The notes below the pieces were generated by a model. It did no database searches. It worked only from the letters and a program-made list of their open reading frames with translations, and was not told where the DNA came from. The translations under genes were made by a program, and so were the position numbers. A DNA stretch of 64,000 bases from Thuidium tamariscinum (lineage: Eukaryota; Streptophyta; Bryopsida; Hypnales; Thuidiaceae), in contig OX344752.2 in the NCBI GenBank assembly GCA_947034885.2, positions 1,922,001 to 1,986,000 of the forward strand, written 5' to 3'. Shown here in pieces: positions 40,398-51,539 of the stretch (positions within the stretch are counted from its first letter, which is position 1; each line of letters opens with the position of its first letter).

Positions 40398-41493
40398 GCT
40401 TAATTGCTCATGGGGTGAAAAGAAGACTTTCAATCCATGTGGGACAAGGGAGCATGAACTAGTGGAAGCTAGTTTAACTCCTAAAGGTTTTTGACTATGT
40501 TTTCACCAAAAATGCTCCAAAACTGCCATTTCTAATACAAGTGCAATTTTTTTCTTAAAACACATTTTTGACTCATGTAACCTTAGGATCTTGTAGTAAG
40601 GTGGTTTATAAACATGTGGATTTTTTTTTAGAAATTTCCACCGAGTTGATTGCAAGATATAAACATTTGAATTGACAAAAATTGTTTTCTTATCCCTACA
40701 AAAATTTGGGCAGCTGCACTTCACAAGGTCACATTTGTGTGAAAAAAAATTCAAAATGGTGGTTACTCTTTGAATTCATACTTCAATGCAAGTTGGCTAC
40801 ATTCTCAAAAAATTTCAAACCATTTGAAATTGTACAACATATAGGAAAAAATAAGTAAGTAGAAAGAAGTAAAAAATGAGCCAAAATACTAAATTGTGAA
40901 CATTTTACTCATGGAATTGAAAATTTTCAACCCCAATGGTTAAAATGTTCTAATAAACAATCTACACCTTTTATTTTTATTTTTTTCCAAAAATATGAAA
41001 AATTGAATTAAATGAAGAATTTCAAACTTTTTTTGTACTATAGAGATTCTATAACTGGCCGCAAACTACCCCAAACTCAAAATCTTCATAACTTTTGACT
41101 CATTGATCGGAATGGATTGATTCAAAGCTTTACTTTTAGATAAAATCTAATAAACAAATTTCAATTTTTTTTAAAAAAAATTAATTTTTGAAGAAGTTTT
41201 TTTATCTGCCCAGGCTGCTTGCCGAGTAAAGAAAACAACATATCCTACCATAACTTTTTAAACATGTAGTCAAAAGTTATGAAAATTATTGGGCCTCAAA
41301 GCTACTCCTCGGGCACATGTTGTATCAAACTTTCAAAGAAAAAAAAACAAAACTCCATCTATAGTGAGCTGACCAAAAAAATTATGTTCTCAAAAAATGC
41401 AGTTTAGGGCTTCAGGGGTTAAGCTCCTACTAGTTCATGTTCCTTTATTCCACATGGCCAAGTTGGAATACTTCCTTCCACCCCATAAGGATA
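40398..41493. repeat. Hairpin element family H with inserted material
   Basis: The left arm near 40405-40470 (CATGGGGTGAAAAGAAG, then CCATGTGGGACA and GAACTAGT) pairs with the right arm near 41420-41493 (ACTAGTTCATGTTCC, then CCACATGGCC and CACCCCATAAGG). About 950 bp separates them, including half of an FB2-type foldback at 41058-41418, which has probably been inserted. Confidence 0.55.
41058..41418. repeat. Single arm of the FB2 foldback family
   Basis: Ordered shared words with the right arm of FB2 (43079-43441): CGCAAACTAC, CATAACTTTTGACTC, GAGTAAAGAAAACAACATAT (FB2 has AAGTAAAGAAAACGACATAT), TCAAAAGTTA, CTCGGGCACAT and GTGAGCTG. Only one arm is present, so this is a half-deleted copy. 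Confidence 0.75.
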
Positions 41494-42719
41494 TAAGAAG
41501 CTTCTCACCCTCCTTAGAAATACAATTTAAGGTGAAAGTTCGATTTCATTTTTGTCTTCTTTATACAAATTAAGTTTTATTAGCTTATTGTAGATTAATG
41601 TTTTTTAACATTTCATTTGCTTTAAAAAAAACTTAAAAAAAACAAGAATATAGTACATTCAAAGGCTAGCAAGGGGTTAGTACTTTAAAAATGGTGTAAA
41701 AAGGACTAGCAAAGTCCATACACAAGCTTAGCACAGGCACTTCATTTGGCCATGTCACCTTTAAATTTGATAATGGCTAGTGAATTTATTTGCCTCAGCA
41801 TGCCTAGTATGGAGCATTGCCACAACCTTGATGCACCAGATAAGCATATTTGTGGCATTTGAAGTACAAGCATGGGGATGCTTTTAGGGCTTAGTGTTCA
41901 TTTTCAAACTAGGGTAACAAAGTAGGTTAGTTGATTACTAAACCTCTAAAGATTCAAATGGTCATATTTGGTCATTGATGCTTTTTTTGAGTTGACAATC
42001 CTCAAATTTTGGATTATTGTAATTATATTTAAAAAATTATTTAAAAAAATAGACTACTTTATAAATCCAATGGTGGTAGTTTCATCAAATTTCAAGTTAA
42101 ATTCTACCTTGTTGAATTTTATAAGTTGAAAGGTGTTTTGTAGTTGACAATTCATTTGTTGGATTTGGTTAGGGTTGAGTATGCACTAAAAAGTCAACCA
42201 ATGAATGTGATTTTTGCCCACCCCCAAAAGGAAATATCTATTTGGAAAGTACTAGATTCAAGGAGCTCAAGTAAAAGACAAATATCCCATTCTTGTTTTT
42301 CATATGAATATTACTCACATTTCAATAATCAAGCTCTTCTATGATTTGAAAAATGCTTAGAATGTTTCTCCATACACGGGAATCTCCATCCCTCTTGTCT
42401 TTCATTAAGCACCAAAAGATCATTGTTTCAAAATTTTCTCACTAAGATATGTTGTTTCAAGCTGTGATGCCCCATTTTCATTGATCCAAATAAACTTCAA
42501 ATTTAAATATCTACTAAATTACATGGCTAAATAATCTGAAATTTTCCAATATGCTCACTTTCAATGACAATATTAAGATCTTATGGCTTTATTCCAAGAA
42601 AAAATGAACATACAAATTGCTCAAGTTCTTGGAAGATTTCCAAGCCTATTTTGAAAGCACCTACTTTTCAAGTCATTATATTACATCCCTATCTCCTAGG
42701 GGTGCCTTAAGTTCTTTAG
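41494..42719. other. Gene-free AT-rich stretch
   Basis: No coding similarity or terminal repeats were seen. Confidence 0.4.
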
Positions 42720-43441
42720 CCCCTAAAGCCCTGAGGTGTGTTTTTTGGCATTATAAATTTTTTGGGTAGCTCACTACGAATGAAATTTTTATTTTTTCTG
42801 GCTGAAATTCTTGCACAAGATATTCCCAAAGAGTAGCTTTAAGGCCCAACAATTTTCGTAACTTTTGACTTTGTGGTTAAAAAGTTATGGTATGATATGT
42901 CATATTCTTTACTCGGAGGGCAGCCCGGGCAGCTGAAAAAACTTTTAAAAAAAAAGTGAAATCGCAGATTGATTCTTTAGGTTTTTATAGACATGGAAAG
43001 CTTTGTCTCATCCCATTTGGATTAAGGAGTCAAAAGTTATGAGCAATTTAAGTTTGTGGATAGGTATGGTTTTCAAAAATTCCATACCTACCCGCAAACT
43101 ACAATTCCTCATAACTTTTGACTCCTTAATCCAAATGAGATGAAACAAAGCTTTCTATGTCTGTAAAAACCTAAAGAATCAATCTGAAATTTCACTTTTG
43201 AAAAAAAAAATTTAAGAAATTTTTTCAGTTGCCCGGGCTGCCCTCCAAGTAAAGAAAACGACATATCATGCCATAATTTTTTAACCACAAAGTCAAAAGT
43301 TACGAAAATTGTTGGGCCTTAAAGCTATTCCTCGGGCACATCTTGTGTAAAAATTTTAGCTAAAAAAAAAAGAACCTCCATTCGTAGTGAGCTGCCCAAA
43401 AAATTTATAATGCCAAAAAATGCACCTCAAGGTTTTAGGGG
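42720..43441. repeat. Full foldback element FB2 (722 bp palindrome)
   Basis: Nearly complete palindrome with arms of about 355 bp centred near 43080 and only a few unpaired bases at the centre. Outer ends are CCCCTAAAGCCCTGAGGTG and, reversed, CCCCTAAAACCTTGAGGTG. Each arm contains the blocks TTTACT(C/T)GGAGGGCAGCCCG and CATAACTTTTGACTCC or their complements. There is no coding capacity. Transcription through it would give a long hairpin RNA. Confidence 0.9.
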
Positions 43442-43444
43442 AGG

Positions 43445-44510
43445 GGGGGCTTGGAGGGGACTTCCTAAGCCTTGTAATTGTCTAACAAGGGAGAAATGGA
43501 AGACTCTTGAGCAAATAAAGTGGAATAGGATTTGAAGAATTTAGATATATGTATGGATGTTTGAAAAGCTATTGAACACAAGAAAGTTAGAATTGCAAGA
43601 ATTATAAGGTTCTAAGGCATGAGTCAAAAGTCACATGGCCAAAAGAAGGGCCATGGTGGAGGCGTGATGCTTCTTCTAGTGAACCTAAATCTTTGGAGGG
43701 CCATAACTTCGCAAGAACTTGTCCAAATAGGACAAGTGAGTAGTCTATCAACATCTACTCAATGTGTAGATGGCTAAAATGGAATTGTGTTTGGAGCTTT
43801 GAATACAAAATAACGCCTTTTGGAAGTTTAGGAGTCCAACTGGTGAGATATTTTGACAATTATGGTAGGAAATGAATGGTCTTCTTAAATCCAAGTAGGA
43901 TTGGAGACTTTCTTTGACATAGAAGGAAAAGATCTACCAAAGACTTCAAAACACTCTAGCTATACTTGGTCTCCCTCCCCATGCCTTCTTGGAATCTAGG
44001 TGAATCTCAAGGTTGGTGATGCAACTTTACCATTACTCCAAGGCAATATAGGACACTTGTGTATGTGTTTTGTAGCACTAGTAGGATGGAATTTCACTCC
44101 TTACTAGGCCTCATTGGACGTGTCCCAAGTTGTCAATGCCAATTAGTTGTGGTTTGAAAGTAGCAAATACAAAATGAGCTAGCATGGAGTAGTGTAATAC
44201 TCAAGGGTGGTGGTTAGAACCATAGTAAATAGTGCCACTATGAGTCTTTGCACAATAAAATGGAAGTTTGGCCCAATATCAATAAGTGACATGCTTGAGA
44301 TCACGAAGGGAGTGTAGTCTCCGTGACTAGAACTTAGTATATAATGACTTGGATATAGAAACTAATGTTGTGTATACTTGACGTGTGCAATGTTAGGCAA
44401 TTTGTAATCCAAGTGATGTTGAAAGTGGATTGTAGTGAACTAAGTGAATTGTAAAGGTCTTCCAAGAGTGTTTGGTTCTATAAAGTGTCATTTGGGTTGC
44501 AATGCATTAG
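43445..44510 (+). repeat. LTR-like repeat, family R2, truncated copy
   Basis: Homologous to the reverse complement of 61862-63166. Shared ordered blocks include CTTTGGAGGGCCATAACT, AAAGTAGCAAATAC, TAGTATGGAGT-type and TGGGTTG near the end. It lacks part of the left end present in the other copy, and the FB2 element abuts that truncation. Confidence 0.65.
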
Positions 44511-45181
44511 GAATTTTAGTATGTCCGTTTAGATTAACTCCTAGATGTGCTACATTTAATATATGATTATTTCAATTTTGACAGTTTTTGTAGTTTGATA
44601 AGAAAAAAGGACGTTATTACTATGAAAGTCAAAATTCAAATTTTTTTTACATTGTGAATTTGATCAAATATTTGTAGAACTTTAATATGTCAAATTTGAT
44701 TAAGAAGCATTAAAAAATTAAATCAACTTATAAAATTCACCAAAAATGAAATATTTATTTTAAAACTTAAAATTTGATTTAATTAGATAAATTCAAAAGC
44801 TTATCAATTTGGCATAATGCAAAAAATGTAATCTTTTGCATCTCTATAGTGAATTTTTTTGATACAATCCTAGTTGAAATCCATTTTGTCTTGCAAAGGA
44901 AAAATGGAAATTTAGGGGTTAAAATATAGAAATTTTGCTGAAATATTGACTAGTAATTTGGAAAAATGAATTTTGTAACTATGATGTTTTAAATCTTTTA
45001 ATTATAGAATGATACAATATGAAACTGTGTACATGATATTTAATATTGTAATATACTTGGAAAGAATTTTTCAATTTTTTGAACTAATAGAAGACGTGTA
45101 ATTACATTTCCAACCAATTAAAACAAAGAGATTGCAATCCTAAGTTCTTGAAAAATGAAGTTTTGAAAAATAATTGTAGGT
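44511..45181. other. Gene-free AT-rich stretch
   Basis: Nothing recognisable. Confidence 0.4.
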
Positions 45182-45190
45182 TTGGCCTTC

Positions 45191-45392
45191 TAAGGAGGGT
45201 TGCTATTATGTGAGCTTAGGCATGTGAGCCAATGAACCTAAAATACAATACACCTATAGTATAAGTCTCTTTATTAAAAAAACTTATTATAGTTATAGTG
45301 TATTTATATTATAGATGCATGTATTATAGGTGTTTATGATATAAGCACCTTCAATGGTTGTAGTATATTTAAATGCTCACATACTAGCACTA
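45191..45392. mobile_element. Mutator-type MITE, copy 2
   Basis: The element is 202 bp and related to 2623-2861 (shared GAGGGTTGCTATTATGTGA, ATTATAGGTGTTTATG, CTCACATACTAGCAC). It is flanked by a 9-bp duplication with one mismatch, TTGGCCTTC (45182-45190) and TTGGCCTTT (45393-45401). Confidence 0.8.
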
Positions 45393-45401
45393 TTGGCCTT
45401 T

Positions 45402-47680
45402 CGAGGAATAGCAATTTCAAGGCTTTAGTGCATGTCAAAGTCAATCTTAACAATTGTGATCTCAATATGACTTTCAAATTTATGCTAACCAATAGTAGGT
45501 TTTGAATTCTATACTTATCAATACAAAAATTATAATGCAATTTGGATCCTTTCTATTCATTTAAAAAAAATTTAAATTCTATTCTCAAGTTTTATAGACT
45601 TAGTTTTAGAAATTAATCAAATCCCAAAGGTTTTTATTGATTTCCTTTAATTACTTTTCAATTACTTCAATTGAAAAAAAATTGAATTTTCTATAATTTC
45701 AGATTTGTTTTTGTAAAATGAACCTTTTCAACCTTAATATTTTTTAAATTTAATTCCAAAGTTTTTGGCCCTATTTTGAAAAATTAGTTCAAACTCAAAG
45801 ATTTCCATTGGTTTTTACAAGAAAAATTAGCTCCTTCAATTGATTTAGCATTGAATTTGTGCACACTTTGATTTTAGTTGTGTAACTTCAAAATTCTATT
45901 GTTTCTATTATAGCTTCATTTGACCATTCTCTTAGTTATGACTTTAAATGAATTCCATGTCCACAAGTAGTAGATCTTATACTTGTCAATATAGACTTCT
46001 ATTGAGTGGCTAAAAAAACTTTTAACTCCCATAATTTATTTAAATTAAATTCCAAAGGTTTTCACTAGTTCACACAAAATCTTTGAAGTCCTTTAATTGA
46101 AAAGACATTGTGGGCTTCACTTTTAGTATTGTTACTTTGGAATTCTATTATTTTCATTTGGCTTCATTCTACCAATCTTGTCTTGGTTGAGTTTCAATTT
46201 TATTGTGGTGCATCAAGGGCCATTGATGATTTCAAGGTGAACCCTAAATACGCTAATACCAAAATTTCAAAAGCCTCCCCTAAAATACCTAAACTAGTTC
46301 ATCACTCAATGACTCAATTAGACTAGATGCAAGGAAAACTTGTAATTTTCATTTAAATACTTACATCTTGTAATCTATGAAGTCAAAGCTTTTGAAAATT
46401 TCTTTGAGACACTTGTTGAGACATTAATATACTAATACAATACAAAAACCTATGGTTGGGTATACAAATGAAATATATGTTTAAAATTTTTCCTCTTTGC
46501 ATTAGAGTTGGCAATTTTGAACATTTTAATGAAAAAATGGCCATAGGACTTTGGGGATCAAAGATGAAGAACAAGTGTACAAGATTTGAGCTAAAATCTC
46601 TCAAAAGGTGTTATAGTTTGGAAGCTATTGAAAAGAGGGGAAAAAAGCTCTAAGTCACAATGTGAGAGCATGCACAAATGATTTTACCTCTTGTTAATAG
46701 CTCCATATTGCTTTTTCTTCTTCCAACAAACATACGTGATTTTCTCATGTTTTTTTTTGTTGTGGCATTAGTCACTACTATAATTCCATTTGCCCTAGTC
46801 ACAATTGCAAACAAGAGAAGTGAACATTTGTATTTTTTTAAATTACTGCAACAATTCCAAAATGTTTAGTATGTAGGTTTGAACTTCAAAACTAGATCTT
46901 TCTATTCTCTTTTGTTTGTGTCCATCTATTTAATTGCTCAATGTATATGCTATTTGTAAATTAGGTAAAAAATATACATGTTTGGATGATGCCTCATACA
47001 ATCATACATTACCAAAGCAAGCAATCTAACATTTATAATGAATTTTTAGACAATCATTAAAATGATAAGGCACTTCATTCTCCCAAGTATTCAAAATGTA
47101 CTTGAGATCCTACATTATACAAATTTACATGTAGCTAGGGATTTTAAAGACAAAATGTGGAGATTCTACGCTTGTACATGGAGTATCATCATTCAATTTC
47201 ATTACACATTGTTCATGATTATATATAAAGTATCTTCGTGGATTCTCCTATTTATTGTATACTTTGATCATCAACCATTCATAGGTTGGTTACAAGATAG
47301 TGAGAGCTATTCTAATATTAAGAAAGTTCAAGTAAAGACATGAATAGAAAATATGATTCTTATAACCTTGCCACTATGATTTATTAATCTATCCACCCTT
47401 TGGTATGGAGATTTGAACATTATATGAGAGCTTCTTTTAGAATGGCAAAAGCTATATCATAAAAAGACAACATTTTGCAAGAATATGGCCAATATTTTTG
47501 GGATTACAATCAATACACCAAAAGCTAGTTTGTTAGACTTGGTTGGCCTTCTTACACTTTTAGGTGTATTGTATCGGATTTGAGAGCACAATAGGTCTAT
47601 TTGTAGTTGTAATACTATTGAAGAGCCTTTATCAAGATCCTTGAAGTTCATTAGGGGGGGGATTACAAGAAAATTTTTAA
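45402..47680. other. Gene-free AT-rich stretch upstream of the NLR pseudogene
   Basis: No recognised gene. Several 60-90 codon frames are AT-driven and lack family signatures. Confidence 0.4.
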
Positions 47681-47690
47681 AAATCATGAA

Positions 47691-50600
47691 GATTATGATG
47701 TATTTGTTTGTTATAGAGGATCAAATGTAAAGATTGATTTTGTAAGCCGCCTCAAGGAAGCATTGTCTTTATCCAGATTCAAGATGTATGTGGATTCCAA
47801 AGATGTTTCAGAGGGAGAGGTGGCATGAAAATGTCTTGTTCATGCTATTCAAATTGCCCTAGTGTGTGTTCTTATATTGTCAAAGGCATTTGTTGAATCC
47901 AAGACTTGTTTAGAGGAATTGAACCTCATGCTAGGCTTTGCAAAGGTTTTTCTTCCATGTCTTTATGACATTACTACCAATGATCTACTCATGCCTAATA
48001 TTGGTGCATTGAAATATGTTTTTCTAAAGTTAAAACAACATCATAATGTCCAAAAGCTAGCTTTGTACAATGCAACATTTTGTAGGTCAATGGATGTTTT
48101 CAATTGAAATTGTGAGCAATTGAATGGGTATGTAATCTTATTTAGTTAACTAAGTTTTATTGGAACTTCAATATATTATAACAAGTACATATATTTATGT
48201 ATTTAGGATTTTTCTTCATAATTCATATTTTCTTTAGTTTCTAAATTAACAATGTGTTCTTGTCCAAGTAAGACAAATCACTTTCAATCCAAGAATATTT
48301 TTTAATTTTAAGACTTGCATCAATGTATATCATTTAGTATGGAAGTATATCCATAATATTTAGATAAAGAAGGTCAAATGGAATTTTTTTGATGATTGAA
48401 TTTATTTAAATTGATAATTTATATTCTAGCATTGGCATTAGGTTAATTTCATCCAAAAAAAATTAATATTAAATATATAAAATCCTATCTATTGAAAAAA
48501 AAATTGTTCCACTCTAAATTATGTTTTCACAATATGTTCAATAAATTGAAAGTGGTCATTTTGATTACCATTTATTAGCAAAAGCAACTTGACTATAGTA
48601 AAGCAAATAGTTTTAAGTGTTCAAGATGTAGTGCATGGCAAGCCACTTGAACACTTGTGTAGATATGAAGTAGGATTGGATGAAAGAGAGGGCAAAGCAT
48701 TAAAGGGGATTTGAAGGCAACAGGAGCCTGCGAGTTCCTAAACGTAGTGAATACAGAATCTACTACAGAAATACAGAACCAAACTCCATTGACGTGGTGG
48801 AGAGTGTGCCATGTCACCGGGGTTTTTTTGAAAAAAAATTTGGACTTCTTTTTGCATTTCAAGACAAACTTAAAAAAAATAAAAAATAATAATTTAATTG
48901 TTGACCTGACAATATCGGGAACAATTTTGGGAACAAGGCTCTCGTAGTCTCCTGTTGCCCTCAAATCCCCTCTAATGTTATAGACATGTTATGGATTGGC
49001 CCAACGGTGAGAGTAATTGCAGTGCTTGGCCCAACTAGGATAAAAAAAATCCATTTGCAAAGCTGTGTATAAGCACATTTCTCACCTCCTTACTGCAGTA
49101 AGCTATGTAAAAGATGTATATAAGAAAGTGAAACATCCACGAAGACTTGTGCAGATGAAACAACAAATCATTTATGATCTTTGCAAATTGAATGATATAC
49201 ACATTGATGATCCAACCAGTGGGCGTACATTAATCAAAGAACATCTCCATGTCTCAATCAAAGTGTTGATAATCTTGGATGATGTAGACGATTGTATACA
49301 TGTAGAAAATTTGATGCTTCATGAGGTACTTGGATACGAAAGTCGAGGCATTATTTCAACTCAAGACAAGTGGTTTGTATCCCAAATCCAAATCCATGAT
49401 ACTTATGAGGTTCAAGAGCTCTCTAAGGCTGAAACAATAGAATTTTTCAGTTGGCATGCTTATACAAAGCAAAAACTCTGCATAGCTTTGAAAAAATTGC
49501 TATTGAGGTGGCCATGGCTTGTGGAAGAGTTCCATTTGAAATCATGATAGTAGGTTTCCATTTATGTGGAGAAGTAGATCCTAGCATATAGGGTGAGGTT
49601 TTGACAAAATTAAGATTTATACCATTCTTGTTAGATGAGAAAGCTCAAACACAAAAACATTTTCAAATTAGCGTCAAAGTACTACACATGATTATCAAGA
49701 GATCTTCTTGGATGTTACTTGCATATTGTTGGGTGAATTAGGTGATACTGCAAAACATGTATGGGTGGCATTTGAATGGTCAACAAAAGCACTTGGACAC
49801 CTTCTTGACAAGTACTTCATCCAAATTGACACATCTGGAAAACTTTTAATGCATGAATTGCTTTGTGAATGAGGGTACCAAATGTCTCAAGTTGAATCAA
49901 CTAAATTGTGAATGCCTAATGTTAAAATTGCTATGAAGACCAATTTGAAGGTGCACAGACTATCTCTCTTGGGTAGCAAGGCAATCTTTCCAACCAAGAA
50001 ATTTGCTCTCATGAAAGATTTATAAATTCTTCTAGTGGATGGAGCTACTGGAAAATGCTTCTTATACTTTCCCAAAACTTTGACCCTCATTAGTTGGCTA
50101 AAAAATGCCATTCTATTATGTCCCAATTGGTATTTTGGCTCTTAATAAACTTGTAGTTTTCAACGTAGGCTGGAGTAAAATCAAACACTTCTTTGATGAA
50201 CCTATTGACCAGACATTGACAGTGCCATTCTATATATGTATCATTAGTTTTGTCTATTTTATTACTTAATACTATTATAATTTTTAGACTACTTATTTAT
50301 GAAGCAATATATGGTTATTTAGTCCATCTACAAGGTATTCCATGTTCTATAGGTCACCTTTAAAGTTTGCAAGACCTCAATTGTCAAGGTTGTGAACGGC
50401 TTGAGCGTTTACTAGAGAACATTGGTGCCTTGACTTGCTTGGAAAAGATTGACCTTAGTTTGTATAGTGCACTCCATAGTATCCCCTCTTCTATTGGAGC
50501 CTCATCACTATTGCATCTGTTTGACCTTAGTAGTTGCTTACAACTTCAATGCCTCCCACAGTCTATTGGACAAGTCAAGAACCTCCAAGAGCTTTTGTTA

Positions 50601-51222
50601 GACAATTGTGATCAACTAAAAGCACTTCTTGACAGCAAATGTTGGCCAAATGGTTGGCTTGAGATTACTCCAACTTTCAGGTTGCAAGGCAATGGTGTAC
50701 ATTCCCCCTTCCTTGAGTTGTCTCTCCAACCTCCAAGAACTTTTTCTATCTGCTAAAGGATTATCAAGCCTCCCAAATTATCTAAAGAACCTTATTAAAT
50801 TGCACCATTTTGAACTTTTTGACATTGAAAGTTGTACCAAAATAGATTTTGTGTATGATTTTAGATACCTACAAGAGTTGTATTTGTCTAAGATTGATAA
50901 GCCTTTGGAGTATATTATAGAGCTCACACAACTCAAAAAATTATTCCTCTCAATTTCTACACATGTGAGACAATTGCTAGATTACATTGTTTATTTAAGC
51001 AAACTTCAAGAATTACATTTACACAATTGTGCAGGGTTGGAAAGCTTACCAACCAACATCAATTTGCTAACTAATTTAAAGATATTGGATTTGACAAATT
51101 ATTGTAAATTAATTGAATTACCAGACAATGTATGTCATGTGACCCAACTTCAAAAATTACAATTATAACGATGTCAAGCTTTAAAGTGTTTACCAAAGTC
51201 CATCACTAAACTTTTTGAGTAA
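47691..51222 (+). pseudogene. TIR-NB-ARC-LRR disease-resistance pseudogene (TNL)
   Basis: Decayed plant immune receptor of the TNL class. The TIR domain begins DYDVFVCYRGS (47691), followed after an in-frame TGA (47826-47828) by VCVLILSKAFVESKTCLEEL. After a nested MITE (48703-48972), the NB-ARC begins at about 49010 with a degenerate P-loop: VRVIAVLGPTRIKKI lacks the GKT needed for nucleotide binding. Kinase-2 is VLIILDDVDD (about 49270), RNBS-B is GIISTQDKWF, then YEVQELSKAE. A frameshift occurs at the GLPL region (CGRVPFEI, 49515-49545). An MHD-like LMHELL lies at about 49850. LRRs run from 50340 (QDLNCQGCERLERL) with a frameshift at about 50640, then LPNYLKNLIKLHHFEL and LESLPTNINLLTNLKIL, with a stop at 51166-51168. 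Multiple stops, frameshifts and the P-loop loss mean no functional NLR can be made. Confidence 0.88.
48703..48972. mobile_element. TA-target MITE, family M3, copy 2 (in the TNL)
   Basis: The element is 270 bp between TA (48701-48702) and TA (48973-48974). Ends are AAGGGGATTTGAAGGCAACA and, reversed, GAGGGGATTTGAGGGCAACA. It lies between the TIR and NB-ARC parts of the TNL, perhaps in a former intron. Confidence 0.85.
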
Positions 51223-51539
51223 TGCAAAGCAACTCTAAGTAGTGTTCTAAGGATCAATAGTGTACATGAAGGAAAACTAGGAAATTTCTTAAGAATGTTG
51301 GTTGATCTAAACTTAGCATTCCAAGTACAACCATGTAACGCAACAACTTTTACCGAGTGGAGTGTGGCAAAAAGGTTATTGAACGATTTTGATGGTGCTT
51401 GTAGTCATCAACGTTTTTTTAAATTTTGTCTATTTGTCTTTTACAGTGAAAAACTACTAGTTAATATTCAGTTTTGGATTGTTGGAAGTAAAAAGATAGA
51501 CCAATAGTTATAGTTTTCCTATTACTAAGTAAATGATAA

